From contig UQCW01000007.1 of NCBI GenBank assembly GCA_900539625.1, positions 1 to 64,000 on the forward strand: a stretch of DNA of 64,000 nt, in the 5' to 3' direction. The first letter of the stretch is position 1. Each line of letters opens with the position of its first letter. This DNA comes from an uncultured Prevotella sp. (GTDB lineage Bacteria; Bacteroidota; Bacteroidia; Bacteroidales; Bacteroidaceae). The translations under genes and the position numbers were made by a program. Of the stretch, positions 17,485-26,976 are shown piece after piece. The notes under the pieces are model-generated. The model had not been told where the DNA came from. It saw only the letters and a list, made by a program, of their open reading frames with translations, and did not search any database.

Positions 17485-19728
17485 ATGGATATCTTTTATC
17501 TTGTGGTTTTGCTGTTTCTCTTCGTTTTGGCAGTCTTCGACCTCTCCGTCGGAGTCGCAAATGATGCAGTAAACTTTCTGAGTCCTGCCGTCGGAGCAAA
17601 AGCGGCAAAGTTTAGAACGATTCTCATTGTGGCGGCCGTCGGCATCTTTGTCGGTGCAACAACGAGCAGCGGAATGATGGACATTGCAAGACACGGCATC
17701 TTCACCCCGAATTTCTATTCGTTTAATGATGTCATGTGCATATTCTTAGCGGTGGCAGCAACAGACGTCATCCTGATGGATATCTTCAACACGCTGGGCA
17801 TGCCAACATCCACCACAGTCTCAATGGTGTTCGGACTTTTGGGAGGTAGCACGGCATTGGCAATGACCAAAATATGGGGCGGCCAATACACCTACGAGCA
17901 ACTCATCAACACAGACAAAGCCCTGCAGGTCATCATTGCCATTTTCCTTTCCGTAGCCATCGCTTTTGTCTTTGGTTTGGTGGTGATGTGGATCACGCGT
18001 ATCATATTCACTTTCAATTACAAAAAACACCTGAGATGGACGATCGCCCTCTTCGGAGGTGTTGGAGTGACCTCCATCTTCTACTTCCTGATTGTTAGCG
18101 GACTTAAAGGCTCCAACTTGCTGAAGGACCTTGGAGTGTCTGACTGGATTGACCAGAACCACGGTCTTCTACTTTTATACTGCTTCTGTATTTTCACGAT
18201 TTTGGCAGAAGTTCTTCACCTACTGAAGGTCAACATTTTCAAAATCATCGTGCTTTTCGGTACATTCTCTCTGGCTATGGCTTTTGCCGGAAACGACTTG
18301 GTGAACTTCATCGGTACGCCATTGGCTGGTTTGGAATCTTTCTTGGATTTCACACACAACGGCAACGGCGAAGCAGCCAAAAGCTACACGATGGACGTTT
18401 TGGCTGGAGAATCTGCACTACCCTATAAACACCTATTCTTGCTGGCGGCCGGCATCATCATGACTACCGCCGTGTGTACCTCAAAGAAGGCGCACAAAGT
18501 GGTTCAAACAACGGTCAACCTCTCCCGGCAAGACGAGGGCGAAGAGGTGTTCAGTTCATCACGCATCGCCCGCAAGACGGTCAGAAGCGTATTGAACACC
18601 ACCAATGCTGTTTCCCGATATATCCCCAACAACGTCAAGTCGTGGATCAACACACGCTTCAATTCTGAAGAAGCCACGCTCGATGATGGTGTTGCCTTCG
18701 ACCTCGTCCGGGCATCCGTCAACCTCGTATTAGCTGGTCTGCTCATCGTTGTCGGCACCACCCTGCAATTGCCGCTCTCAACAACCTACGTTGCCTTCAT
18801 GGTGGCCATGGGTTCAAGTTTGGCCGACCGCGCATGGGGACGCGAAACAGCCGTTTACCGACTCACTGGCGTGATCACGGTTATCGGCGGATGGTTTATC
18901 ACAGCCGGCGCCGCCTTCATCATGAGCTTCACAATTGCCACGCTCAACCATTTTGGCGGCTTCGTTGCCATGCTGATTCTGATTGGCATATTGGCTGCCG
19001 TGTTGATCAACAACAATAAGAAATTCAACAAGCAGCAGGAAGAAAATGTTGATACGCTCTTCCGCCAGCTGGTGCGTTGCCACGACAAGCAGCAAACATG
19101 GCAGCTCCTTATCAAGCATGTCAGCCAAACCCAAAGCGAACTGATTGATTTTGCCCAAAAAGCGCTCAACGGCATTGTCAACGGCATGATGAATGAGGAT
19201 GTACGCTCGCTGCGCCAAGCAAGCCATGCCATCGAAGACGAAAAAGGCAAATGGAAACGCTACCGCCGTAAGGAAATCCTCGGTATGCGCAAAATCGACT
19301 ACATGCTTGCGGTTGAAAAAAACACTTGGTTCCATCTGGGATGCAACAACTCCACGCAGATTATCTACTGCTTGAAGCGTATGCTTGAACCCGTCATGGA
19401 ACACGTTGACAACAATTTCAACCCGTTGCCCGACAACTATAAATCAGAGCTTGACCCGTTGCTGAACGACGTATGCAATTATCTTGAGCGTACAAGGGGT
19501 ATGATTTCAAGCGGCGATTTCAACACGGCAGACGAACTGCTCGTTGAAGGAAACGCTATAAAATCGCGCATCTCGCAAATTCGCCATCAGCAGCAAGACC
19601 GCATGCAGCGTGAAGACAGCAACATCAAGGTGTCGCTACTCTATCTCAACACGCTTCAGGAAATGCAGGAGCTTGTTTCCATGATGCGCCATCTCTTGCG
19701 AGCTTCCAAGCGCTTTCAGATTGGATAA
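17485..19728 (+). CDS. Inorganic phosphate transporter (Pit/PHO4) with long cytoplasmic C-terminal domain
   Basis: 747 aa inner-membrane carrier. Two PHO4 halves are visible. The first starts with FDLSVGVANDAVNFLSPA and has GMPTSTTVSMVFGLLGG; the second has FAGNDLVNFIGTPLAG and LPLSTTYVAFMVAMG. The paired ND and ST motifs are the family signature. From about residue 515 there is a soluble, helix-rich tail of some 230 residues (LVRCHDKQQTWQLLIKHV onward), reminiscent of PhoU-like helical bundles. That makes the protein much longer than classic PitA (about 500 aa). I know this architecture from other Bacteroidetes. No separate phoU or pst genes lie nearby. Confidence 0.92.
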   Translation: MDIFYLVVLLFLFVLAVFDLSVGVANDAVNFLSPAVGAKAAKFRTILIVAAVGIFVGATTSSGMMDIARHGIFTPNFYSFNDVMCIFLAVAATDVILMDIFNTLGMPTSTTVSMVFGLLGGSTALAMTKIWGGQYTYEQLINTDKALQVIIAIFLSVAIAFVFGLVVMWITRIIFTFNYKKHLRWTIALFGGVGVTSIFYFLIVSGLKGSNLLKDLGVSDWIDQNHGLLLLYCFCIFTILAEVLHLLKVNIFKIIVLFGTFSLAMAFAGNDLVNFIGTPLAGLESFLDFTHNGNGEAAKSYTMDVLAGESALPYKHLFLLAAGIIMTTAVCTSKKAHKVVQTTVNLSRQDEGEEVFSSSRIARKTVRSVLNTTNAVSRYIPNNVKSWINTRFNSEEATLDDGVAFDLVRASVNLVLAGLLIVVGTTLQLPLSTTYVAFMVAMGSSLADRAWGRETAVYRLTGVITVIGGWFITAGAAFIMSFTIATLNHFGGFVAMLILIGILAAVLINNNKKFNKQQEENVDTLFRQLVRCHDKQQTWQLLIKHVSQTQSELIDFAQKALNGIVNGMMNEDVRSLRQASHAIEDEKGKWKRYRRKEILGMRKIDYMLAVEKNTWFHLGCNNSTQIIYCLKRMLEPVMEHVDNNFNPLPDNYKSELDPLLNDVCNYLERTRGMISSGDFNTADELLVEGNAIKSRISQIRHQQQDRMQREDSNIKVSLLYLNTLQEMQELVSMMRHLLRASKRFQIG

Positions 19729-19792
19729 ATCCCAACCTGGAAACAGATAAACGGGCAACCATTTTAATAATGCCCTGCATTATTTACATATA

Positions 19793-19835
19793 AAAGGCCA
19801 TGGCTGCGAGACGTTAATACGCAGTTATGGCCTTT
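19793..19835 (+). terminator. Terminator of the Pit gene
   Basis: AAAGGCCAT / ATGGCCTTT form the outer stem and GCTGCG/CGCAGT an inner one. The T-rich tail TTTATCCTTT follows. Confidence 0.7.
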
Positions 19836-19948
19836 ATCCTTTAAGCACAAAATTAGCAAGGTGACCCCTCATTTCTAATCCAAAACAAGGAGTTCTGCGG
19901 CCAAAATAAAAAAATCGAGCCCTTTTTCTAAAAAAGTTGCTTGCAAAT

Positions 19949-19979
19949 TTGGTTGGTATAAAAAAAATGCCTACCTTTG
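19949..19979 (+). promoter_or_regulatory. Promoter of tRNA-His
   Basis: TTG (19949-19951), a 20-nt spacer and TACCTTTG (19972-19979) match the Bacteroidetes consensus, about 28 bp before the tRNA. Confidence 0.75.
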
Positions 19980-20007
19980 CATTGCTTTTGAAAACAAAGC
20001 CAACATG

Positions 20008-20081
20008 GTGCTTATAGTTCAGTTGGTTAGAGCGTCAGATTGTGGTTCTGAATGTCGTGGGTTCGAATCCCACTAAGCACC
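20008..20081 (+). tRNA. tRNA-His (GTG)
   Basis: The acceptor GTGCTTA pairs with TAAGCAC, and an extra G at 20007 can be the G-1 that pairs with C73 (20081). The anticodon arm TCAGA-TTGTGGT-TCTGA gives GTG. The T-arm is GGGTTCGAATCCC. No complete CCA is encoded. It has its own promoter and terminator. Confidence 0.95.
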
Positions 20082-20082
20082 C

Positions 20083-20117
20083 AAAAGGAGATAACTTTTA
20101 AGAAGTTATCTCCTTTT
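20083..20117 (+). terminator. Terminator of tRNA-His
   Basis: 15-bp stem AAAAGGAGATAACTT / AAGTTATCTCCTTTT with a 5-nt loop; its right arm runs into TTTTT. Confidence 0.85.
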
Positions 20118-20239
20118 TGTATATAGCATGTACCCATCAAGCATACCACAATTGTGTGGCTCTGTTAGTACACACTTCCCATATATAGTGGAAGGCCGAC
20201 GAAGCCACAACACTCTACTAACATTCATTGCACAAAACT

Positions 20240-21433
20240 ATGACGGAACAAAAGATGTCCTTTAAAAGCTGGCTGGCACTATTAGGTTTGTCAGCCTCCG
20301 CATTTATCTTCAACACCTCTGAGTTCATTCCCATCGGTCTGCTGACACACATTGCCTCAGACTTCTCCATCACCGAGGCACATGCTGGAATGCTGATTTC
20401 CGTCTACGCTTGGGTGGTGATGCTGCTATCACTGCCACTGATGATTCTCGTTTCACGCATGGAAATGCGCCGCCTCATGCTCGGCCTGGTTGGATTATTT
20501 GCCGCCTTCCAAGTCATGTCCTCCCTTTCAAACAGCTACGGCATGCTGATGGCATCCAGAATAGGCGTTGCCTGCTCCCACTCCGTTTTCTGGGCCATTG
20601 TCTCCCCTATGGCCGCACGAATGGTTTCCGAACGCCACCGCTCCATCGCACTGAGTCTCGTTGCAACAGGTTCATCCATTGCTATGGTATTCGGTATGCC
20701 CATCGGACGCGCCATCGGTCTGCATATAGGCTGGCGTATGACCTTTCTCAGCATCGGTATCACAGCGGCATTGATCTTCATCTACATGTTTTTCACGCTT
20801 CCGGTGTTGCCAAGTCGAGGCCGTTTCTCTGTCAAGAAAGTACCTGCTTTGTTTAAAAACAAACCGTTGATGGGCATTTTCATACTCACCATCTTCTTCG
20901 CCACGTCATACTACACGTGCTACAGTTATATCGAACCGTTTATGAAGGATATTGTTTTGATGCCCAACTCGCTCATCACAACAAGTCTGATGATATTTGG
21001 CTGCGCTGGCATCATCGGCAGTTTGTTGTTTTCGAAATTCTACGCTGAGCACCGCTACAAATTCAATACAACCATCTTTCTACTACTGACAAGTTGCATG
21101 CTACTGCTGCTTCCTCTCTCGTTTAGCGCCGCGGCTGTCATCGGTTTACTCGTCCTCTGGGGTATAGTGAGCACTGCATTCAATATTTCAATGCAATCGG
21201 AAATCATCAGCCACACCACGCAGGAATCGACATCCGTTGCCATGTCCATCTTCTCTGGCATTTTCAACTTCGGCATCGGCACAGGGGCTTTCATTGGCGG
21301 ACAAGTGTGTACACATCTCTCAATTAGCAAAATCGGTATCGTCGGAGGAGCACTGAGCATCTTCGCCCTTGCATACTGGTGTCTATTCCTTCAAAAATAC
21401 TTAAAGAAGGCTTACCAAACCATTAAGAGCTGA
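20240..21433 (+). CDS. MFS exporter, sugar-efflux (SotB/AraJ) type
   Basis: 397 aa from the ATG at 20240; an in-frame TTG at 20228 is less likely. Twelve hydrophobic segments are predicted. The start resembles DHA1-family sugar/arabinose exporters: FIFNTSEFIPIGLLTHIASDF in segment 1 (N-T-S-E-F-x-P-x-G-L-L) and a loop R-MEMRRLMLG after segment 2. It should export a small molecule using the proton gradient; the substrate is not evident. The 120 bp after the tRNA-His terminator contain scattered inverted repeats (TGTTAGTA/TACTAACA at 20163 and 20215) but no clear promoter. Confidence 0.88.
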   Translation: MTEQKMSFKSWLALLGLSASAFIFNTSEFIPIGLLTHIASDFSITEAHAGMLISVYAWVVMLLSLPLMILVSRMEMRRLMLGLVGLFAAFQVMSSLSNSYGMLMASRIGVACSHSVFWAIVSPMAARMVSERHRSIALSLVATGSSIAMVFGMPIGRAIGLHIGWRMTFLSIGITAALIFIYMFFTLPVLPSRGRFSVKKVPALFKNKPLMGIFILTIFFATSYYTCYSYIEPFMKDIVLMPNSLITTSLMIFGCAGIIGSLLFSKFYAEHRYKFNTTIFLLLTSCMLLLLPLSFSAAAVIGLLVLWGIVSTAFNISMQSEIISHTTQESTSVAMSIFSGIFNFGIGTGAFIGGQVCTHLSISKIGIVGGALSIFALAYWCLFLQKYLKKAYQTIKS

Positions 21434-21559
21434 ATCAGAATACACGTATTGGCGTATAATACGGGATAAAATCCTTAAGATTCGGCGTCTCGAACAAAAA
21501 GGCGCCTCCTTGATACCCACAAAAAACGTAAAATGGAACGAGGTATGCGGGTTATTTTG

Positions 21560-21567
21560 TACTTTTG
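21560..21567 (+). promoter_or_regulatory. Possible -7 element of the DUF4827 gene
   Basis: TACTTTTG, 53 bp before the ATG at 21620. No TTG lies at the right distance. It supports 21620 rather than the earlier in-frame ATG at 21533 as the start. Confidence 0.45.
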
Positions 21568-21619
21568 CTCTGAAATAAAAAATCACGCTTACCCAAGAAC
21601 CCAAACATCAACAGAAAAG

Positions 21620-22303
21620 ATGACCATCAAAAAAATCGTACTTATCTTTTGTGCGGCCATAACATGCCTCTGCGCCTGTAATGACGACGACACATACGCA
21701 GACCGCGTGAAACGCGAACGCAAGCAAATACAAGCTTTCCTAAAAACTGGCGCACAAGTTATGTCAAGCGACTCTGCTGGCTATCTGCTGAACATACCAG
21801 GAAATATTGAAGTGATTTCAGAGAGCGATTTTTACGCCAACGACAGCACCACTGATGTCTCGAAAAACCAATATGTGCTCTTCGCCGGTTCTGGTGTCTA
21901 TATGCAAATCGTGAGAAAAGGTACAGGTTCAAAAATCAAAAACGGTGAGACGCTTACCATCCTGAACCGCTACACCGAATTTAATATCTCAACAGACACG
22001 CTGCAGACCACCAATCGCGTGCAGACTTACGCCGCAGCCCCCGATGCCATGAGCTGCACGAACACCAACGGTTTGTTTTCTGCCAGCTATACTTCTGGCG
22101 TGATGCTTACCACGTATAAAACGTCATCCGTCCCCACTGCATGGCTGATTCCATTGTCGTTCATCAACCTCGGACGCCAAGACACGCCTGATGGTGGAAC
22201 AGCCCTCGTTCGCCTCATCGTTCCTAGCACACAAGGACAAAGCGATGCTTCCTACAACGTATATCCCTGCGCTTACGAGATCACCTATCAGCGCGGAAGA
22301 TAA
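21620..22303 (+). CDS. DUF4827-type lipoprotein (FKBP-like fold)
   Basis: 227 aa from the ATG at 21620, which begins a lipoprotein signal ending TCLCAC followed by NDDD. The frame extends upstream to 21533, but that part lacks signal character and contains the probable promoter. The mature part has LLNIPGNIEVISESDFYAN, YMQIVRKGTGSKIKNGETLT and WLIPLSFINLG, resembling FKBP-like peptidyl-prolyl isomerase lipoproteins of Bacteroidales annotated DUF4827. The active-site residues of true FKBPs are not obviously kept. It is probably periplasmic or outer-membrane anchored. A very strong bidirectional terminator follows. Confidence 0.75.
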   Translation: MTIKKIVLIFCAAITCLCACNDDDTYADRVKRERKQIQAFLKTGAQVMSSDSAGYLLNIPGNIEVISESDFYANDSTTDVSKNQYVLFAGSGVYMQIVRKGTGSKIKNGETLTILNRYTEFNISTDTLQTTNRVQTYAAAPDAMSCTNTNGLFSASYTSGVMLTTYKTSSVPTAWLIPLSFINLGRQDTPDGGTALVRLIVPSTQGQSDASYNVYPCAYEITYQRGR

Positions 22304-22372
22304 AAAGGTTCCTTAAAATAGCGCGTACAGGATGCAACAGACGCGCTATCACAACAAGAATAGAACCATACG

Positions 22373-22439
22373 AATCCCTATATAAAAATGGCCGCTTGCC
22401 TATTTTGATTAGGCAAGCGGCCATTTTTATATAGGGATT
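22373..22439. terminator. 30-bp perfect hairpin between convergent genes
   Basis: Arms 22373-22402 and 22410-22439 are perfectly complementary over 30 bp with a 7-nt loop (TTTTGAT). Both strands carry TTTTTATA in the stem. It separates the DUF4827 gene from the convergent M6 protease gene. Confidence 0.85.
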
Positions 22440-22465
22440 TTCGGATTTCGTTGCAACTGAAAAAG

Positions 22466-24232
22466 TCAGCGCACACCATCCAATGTCTTATACACCTTGC
22501 GGTTTCCTTGTGCATCCGTCTTGACTACAATATTCAAGCCACCTGCACGCTGTCGGTTAAGCTTTCTTCCAGACAAATCATAGACTTCCGTTGTGCCTTC
22601 ATTTGGTTGTTGCAAAGACTCAATGCCGGTTACAGTTTTGTCTTCCACAACATTCACAATGATATTCTTGACTCTTCTCCTGATATTACCAAGCACCAGT
22701 GGCGTTTTCTTGCCTGTCCATGAGCGCATACTTGGCGTTGTTTCGTTGGTCAGGGAGCGCACGTTAGGTTGCGGGAATACGTCCGTATTAAACGACCCCA
22801 CCTTTGTCGGTTCCACGGCACGAACGATTTCGAGGTAATTGTGTGCCGGATTACAATTAATGGTATTGGCGCTCCACACACTGACATCTGTTGAGTCAAC
22901 GCGCGTAACTATCAAACCAGTAGCGGGCAAGAAGGCATCCCATTTGCTCGCCTGCCTATTTTCCAACAAGAAATATTCCTTATCGACGGCAGAATTGATT
23001 CGATATCCTTCACCAGTCTCAGCCAAAGAAGGGATTGTAAGCGTTGTTTCTTCTTCCACCAACGTCGGCGTTGAGAAACCGGCCTGATAACGCTGAAAAA
23101 GCGTATAGCCCACTGGCGTTCGGCCCATATTAATGTGGTTTCCGCCAGCCATAATCGACCAATTGTCTGGATGGAAGCTCTGGCCTCCCCCCTTTTCATA
23201 GTCGGTATCATACTCATCCATCAAACCCAACACATGACTAAATTCATGACAGATGGTACCAACTCCATCCAATTCCGTTGTGGCTTCACCGCCATACATC
23301 TCCGAACTGCAAGCATAACGGTCTAAACGAACGCCGTCATGTCTATCGCCCAAGAGGGTCCAGGCGTGAGGCCAAATAAATCCAGAATTATTGCCTACGT
23401 AGTGCGAACCGTAGCCAGCACAAATGAAATAGACCATTTCCACAGTACCGTCGCCATCGCAGTCATATTTCGAAAAATCCACGATGGGGTCTGCCGCATT
23501 CATCACCATCTGACTGAAGGAACGCGCATTCTTCAATCCTTCAGGATAAGTGCAGCTGACATTAACCTTGACCGGACCGACAACATCAAACTGAGGTATG
23601 AACTTACCAAAGGAATTGTCCTCAAAATAGTCTCTCACACTTCCCGTATATTTAACGAAACCACCATCAAGATTCTTAATGCCAGTAAAGTCTTTCTTGT
23701 TCAGCATCTCAGAGAATACATCCTTGGCATCTGGGCGAGAAAACGTCCTGTCGTTAAACTCAACCAAGATGACAAGGCCACGGAATTTAGTGTAGTCGTA
23801 CTGATTAGCAGCCAAAGAAACCAAGGGGCGATCGAATATCATCTTACGTTGCAACGCATAGATTCTCGCGTTTCTCACTTCATGACTATCCGTCAAGCAC
23901 TTGGGTGTCTGTGCCAAAAAAGCTTTTTCCTCACTGCCACGCTGGTCTTCATCGTGAGCAACTACGGAAGAAAAGCCTAAGCCGCCAGATTTTGTGCGCG
24001 ATGCATATACATAATAGCCATGAGCGTTTTTCTTCAGCGTGTAGCCATCAACAGTGGTTACATAATGCAAGAACTCATCTCCACGCATCTGCAGCGTCAC
24101 GACCGTACCGTCTGGCTGCACATAACGATAAAGCGCCGGATTTGCCGGAACAGCCATCACTTCGTTCGTAACAGTAAAGAACAAAGCCAGCGCCATGACA
24201 ACGGCTAATCTGAATTTTGTAAAGTACCTCAT
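22466..24232 (-). CDS. Secreted M6-family metalloprotease with T9SS-like C-terminal segment
   Basis: 588 aa. A signal peptide (ALALFFTVTNEVMAVPA) is followed by an M6 pro-region and catalytic domain. The zinc motif HEFSHVLGLMDEYD near residue 327 has H-E-x-x-H and the following Asp/Glu. LVILVEFNDRTFS marks the domain start, as in immune inhibitor A-like enzymes. The last 40 residues contain VYDLSGRKLNRQRAGGLNIV and then KVYK, the pattern of short C-terminal sorting segments in Prevotella/Bacteroidetes exported proteins. Cell-surface or extracellular proteolysis is expected. It is a single gene between the 30-bp hairpin and the PPTase gene. Confidence 0.9.
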   Translation of the reverse strand: MRYFTKFRLAVVMALALFFTVTNEVMAVPANPALYRYVQPDGTVVTLQMRGDEFLHYVTTVDGYTLKKNAHGYYVYASRTKSGGLGFSSVVAHDEDQRGSEEKAFLAQTPKCLTDSHEVRNARIYALQRKMIFDRPLVSLAANQYDYTKFRGLVILVEFNDRTFSRPDAKDVFSEMLNKKDFTGIKNLDGGFVKYTGSVRDYFEDNSFGKFIPQFDVVGPVKVNVSCTYPEGLKNARSFSQMVMNAADPIVDFSKYDCDGDGTVEMVYFICAGYGSHYVGNNSGFIWPHAWTLLGDRHDGVRLDRYACSSEMYGGEATTELDGVGTICHEFSHVLGLMDEYDTDYEKGGGQSFHPDNWSIMAGGNHINMGRTPVGYTLFQRYQAGFSTPTLVEEETTLTIPSLAETGEGYRINSAVDKEYFLLENRQASKWDAFLPATGLIVTRVDSTDVSVWSANTINCNPAHNYLEIVRAVEPTKVGSFNTDVFPQPNVRSLTNETTPSMRSWTGKKTPLVLGNIRRRVKNIIVNVVEDKTVTGIESLQQPNEGTTEVYDLSGRKLNRQRAGGLNIVVKTDAQGNRKVYKTLDGVR

Positions 24233-24343
24233 AATAATCTATCTAAGGAATGTTTGGTATTAATTCTTATGATGACCAGGAGCAAAACACCATACGTCTT
24301 ATGTAATAGTAAAACAATAATCTGGGATATCCAAGAGACCTAA

Positions 24344-25033
24344 CTACAGGGATTCTCTAACAATTCTTTCACCATCCTTAAAACACAACGTCAGAACGAA
24401 ATGCGGCATGAAAACATAGGATACTTTCCATACCTCGCCAACGCCACAATCTGATTGATGTTGAACGCGAACAGAGAGAAGAGCTTTAGGTTCATCCACA
24501 TGTTCGATTGTGATATCCTGAAACAAGCCCAACGACACGTCGTCAGCGGCTTTATAGACAGCCTCTTTGGCGCTCCAAGCCAACACTGCAAATTGTTCTG
24601 GCGCAATACTTGTTTGGGACACGAGTCCTTTTTCCTGAGGCTTAAGAAACTTGTCGGTCAATGCCAACGCCTTTGCCCCATATTGCTCTATGTCAACGCC
24701 AAAAGCCGCATTCCCCAAAGCCAAACAGGCGAAATGGGATGTATGGGAAATGCTGACAGACAACGGCGTATGTACAAAATAAGGGCCTCCCGATTCTTTA
24801 TACGCTATTGGCTCCGATATATCTGCCACTCTATGCAGCAAAACGCGAACAGCCAGCCATTCCTTGCGGCGTGCTTCTGAACGGAAACGCGCAGCAACTG
24901 CTTCATGATAGGCATACGATGAAGGCAACATTCCCAACAGTTGTTCTGCCGATTCTGTAATGTCCCAAAAATACAGTTTAATGGGACAATACCGCGAGAT
25001 TACATCTGCGCCATTGTCTTTTATCTGCGGCAT
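24344..25033 (-). CDS. 4'-phosphopantetheinyl transferase family protein
   Basis: 229 aa. It carries the superfamily motifs GVDIEQY (Mg-binding Asp and Glu, near residue 113) and WSAKEAVYKA (near 153-162), preceded by SISHTSHFACLAL. The two-half layout and length suit the Sfp/EntD group more than the short AcpS type. It activates carrier proteins by transferring phosphopantetheine from CoA. Its ATG overlaps the gldE stop codon (TGATG), so translation is coupled to gldE. Confidence 0.9.
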   Translation of the reverse strand: MPQIKDNGADVISRYCPIKLYFWDITESAEQLLGMLPSSYAYHEAVAARFRSEARRKEWLAVRVLLHRVADISEPIAYKESGGPYFVHTPLSVSISHTSHFACLALGNAAFGVDIEQYGAKALALTDKFLKPQEKGLVSQTSIAPEQFAVLAWSAKEAVYKAADDVSLGLFQDITIEHVDEPKALLSVRVQHQSDCGVGEVWKVSYVFMPHFVLTLCFKDGERIVRESL

Positions 25034-26316
25034 CAGTCGGGCATATTTTCTTTGTTTTCAGCATCTGCAATAGTCAGTTTGATTTTGCTGATGCGCTGTT
25101 TGTCGAGAGCCAACACTTCAAACGTCAAATTGCGACACGAAGCCTTCTGATGTTTCGTCGGCATTTCATCAAGAAGTTCAAGCACGAAACCGGCTAAAGT
25201 TTCAGCTTCACCGACATCGTCCTTGAAGGTTTCTTCTGAGATGCCTGTTATCTCGAAAAACTCATCCAACGGAGTTTTCCCTTCAAAAATATAGTGGTTG
25301 TCGTCGAGCTTAACAAACTGCTTTTCCTCCTCATCATACTCGTCATTGATTTCGCCGACAATCTCTTCCAAGATATCTTCCATCGTCACAACGCCAGAGG
25401 GAACGCCGTATTCATCAACGACAACAGCAATATGCACCTTGCTCTTTTGAAATTCGCGAAGCAAGTCATCTATCATCTTGCTCTCTGGCACGAAGAAAGC
25501 AGGGCGAATCAGCTTCTGCCATTCAAAATCCTTACCACTGGAAGCATAAGGCAAAAGGTCTTTGACATAAAGGATGCCCTTGATTTTATCTTGCGTTCTG
25601 TCGCAAACAGGAATACGTGAATAGTTATTTTCTATGACGCATTTCATCACGTCGTCAAGACTGGCCTCGTAGCTGAGGTCTATGACATCGACGCGAGGAA
25701 TCATGATTTCGGCCACGGTCTCTTCCCCGAAATGCAAGACGCTGTCGAGAATTGCCTTTTCGTCCTCCGTCTTCTGCATTTCAAGCGCTTGCTCCAAGCC
25801 TTCCACACTGAAAGTGTCGCCATCATCGTCAACGGTCTCCTCTTTTTTCAAGCGGAAAACGAACGTGGCAATGCGAACAAGCATTCCCGTCAAGCGGGTG
25901 GTTGACTTCAAAACGACAACGGAATGAGATAATGCCAACGAAGTTGTCAGCATGCACACAAGAATCAACAGGAGCCCCACACCCCCCATAATTGAGCAAA
26001 CGACCCAAAAATCCATACCTACATTGCTTGACGCAAAAACGGCAAAAAGAAATGTGAGAATCAAAAAGAGGGTCTGGAAAAAGTTTAAAGAAAAATGGGT
26101 GGCCAAAGGACGGTTCAACAGCCAAAGCAAATGGTTGCGTACCGACGGCTTCAACTGTTTCACCTTTTCAAAGGTAGCCTCCGAGAGAATACAAGATGAA
26201 TAAGCTATCCTGACAAGGTTTATCAATACGGCCAGGACAAAAGAAAGAGCGGCACAGAAGCCGAATGATATAAGAAATGTGTTGTTTGAAAAAAATGTCA
26301 ATAGGGGAATATCCAT
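25033..26316 (-). CDS. gldE: GldE-type CNNM/CBS-domain membrane protein
   Basis: 427 aa. An N-terminal region with three to four membrane segments (DUF21/CNNM) is followed by a CBS pair (MIPRVDVIDLSYEASLDDVM onward, then KVHIAVVVDEYGVPSGVVTMEDILEEIVGEI-type residues) and a CorC/HlyC domain. In Bacteroidetes this gene next to ssb is annotated gliding motility-associated GldE, although most carriers do not glide. Homologues handle divalent cations. Gene order ssb-gldE-PPTase on one strand. Confidence 0.88.
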   Translation of the reverse strand: MDIPLLTFFSNNTFLISFGFCAALSFVLAVLINLVRIAYSSCILSEATFEKVKQLKPSVRNHLLWLLNRPLATHFSLNFFQTLFLILTFLFAVFASSNVGMDFWVVCSIMGGVGLLLILVCMLTTSLALSHSVVVLKSTTRLTGMLVRIATFVFRLKKEETVDDDGDTFSVEGLEQALEMQKTEDEKAILDSVLHFGEETVAEIMIPRVDVIDLSYEASLDDVMKCVIENNYSRIPVCDRTQDKIKGILYVKDLLPYASSGKDFEWQKLIRPAFFVPESKMIDDLLREFQKSKVHIAVVVDEYGVPSGVVTMEDILEEIVGEINDEYDEEEKQFVKLDDNHYIFEGKTPLDEFFEITGISEETFKDDVGEAETLAGFVLELLDEMPTKHQKASCRNLTFEVLALDKQRISKIKLTIADAENKENMPD

Positions 26317-26422
26317 ATTTGGGTTTGGTATTCAGAAAAAAATCTGCGTTGATGCAACTCAAGCAGGAAAACAACCTGCCATTTTGCCTTACAAAAAGGA
26401 TAACGAAAGTTGCATAAAATGT

Positions 26423-26806
26423 TTATACCTGACCATTCTGCGGTGCTGGCGCACCATTATTAGATGCAGCAGGACGAGGGGTCAGGATTTCGATGTTATC
26501 CGCCCAAATCTCCGTCACATAACAAGTGCGACCTTGCTTGTCGACATAGTTACGGGTTCTGAGCTGACCTTCCACGTAGAGTTTGTCACCCTTGTGAACA
26601 TAACGCTCCACCACTTCTGCCAAACGTCTCCACAGCAGTATGCGGTGCCATTCTGCTCTTTCAGGCACCTGCGTGCCATTGGGCAAGGTGTAACCTGGCG
26701 TATTGGTGGCCAAAGAAAGTGTTGCCGTGCAAACACCATTATCAATGTAGCGAACGTCGGGTTCCTTCCCTACGTTACCAATGAGCATAACTTTGTTAAG
26801 AGACAT
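26423..26806 (-). CDS. ssb: Single-stranded DNA-binding protein without acidic tail
   Basis: 127 aa. The OB fold is complete: MSLNKVMLIGNVGKEPDVRY, WHRILLWRRLAEVVERYV, GDKLYVEGQLRTRNY and TEIWADNIEIL. The C-terminus stops at APAPQNGQV. The acidic DDDLPF-type tip, through which SSB recruits RecO, PriA, Exo I and other partners, is missing, and the linker is short. Either this is a specialised second SSB or the tail is reduced in this lineage. It lies upstream of gldE with a 106-bp gap. Confidence 0.93.
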   Translation of the reverse strand: MSLNKVMLIGNVGKEPDVRYIDNGVCTATLSLATNTPGYTLPNGTQVPERAEWHRILLWRRLAEVVERYVHKGDKLYVEGQLRTRNYVDKQGRTCYVTEIWADNIEILTPRPAASNNGAPAPQNGQV

Positions 26807-26976
26807 CGTGGTAAAAGGTTTTTAGGGTGATTATAACTATCCCATACCACTTCTAATCTAAGCCCCTATAAAACCCATCCTACTTGCAATCCATTGAAGA
26901 AAAGCAGGAGACAGGCATTGCATACGAGGCTGCAAGCAGCGGAAGAAGTGGCAAAAGCGCTGCCAACGCCAACCAA

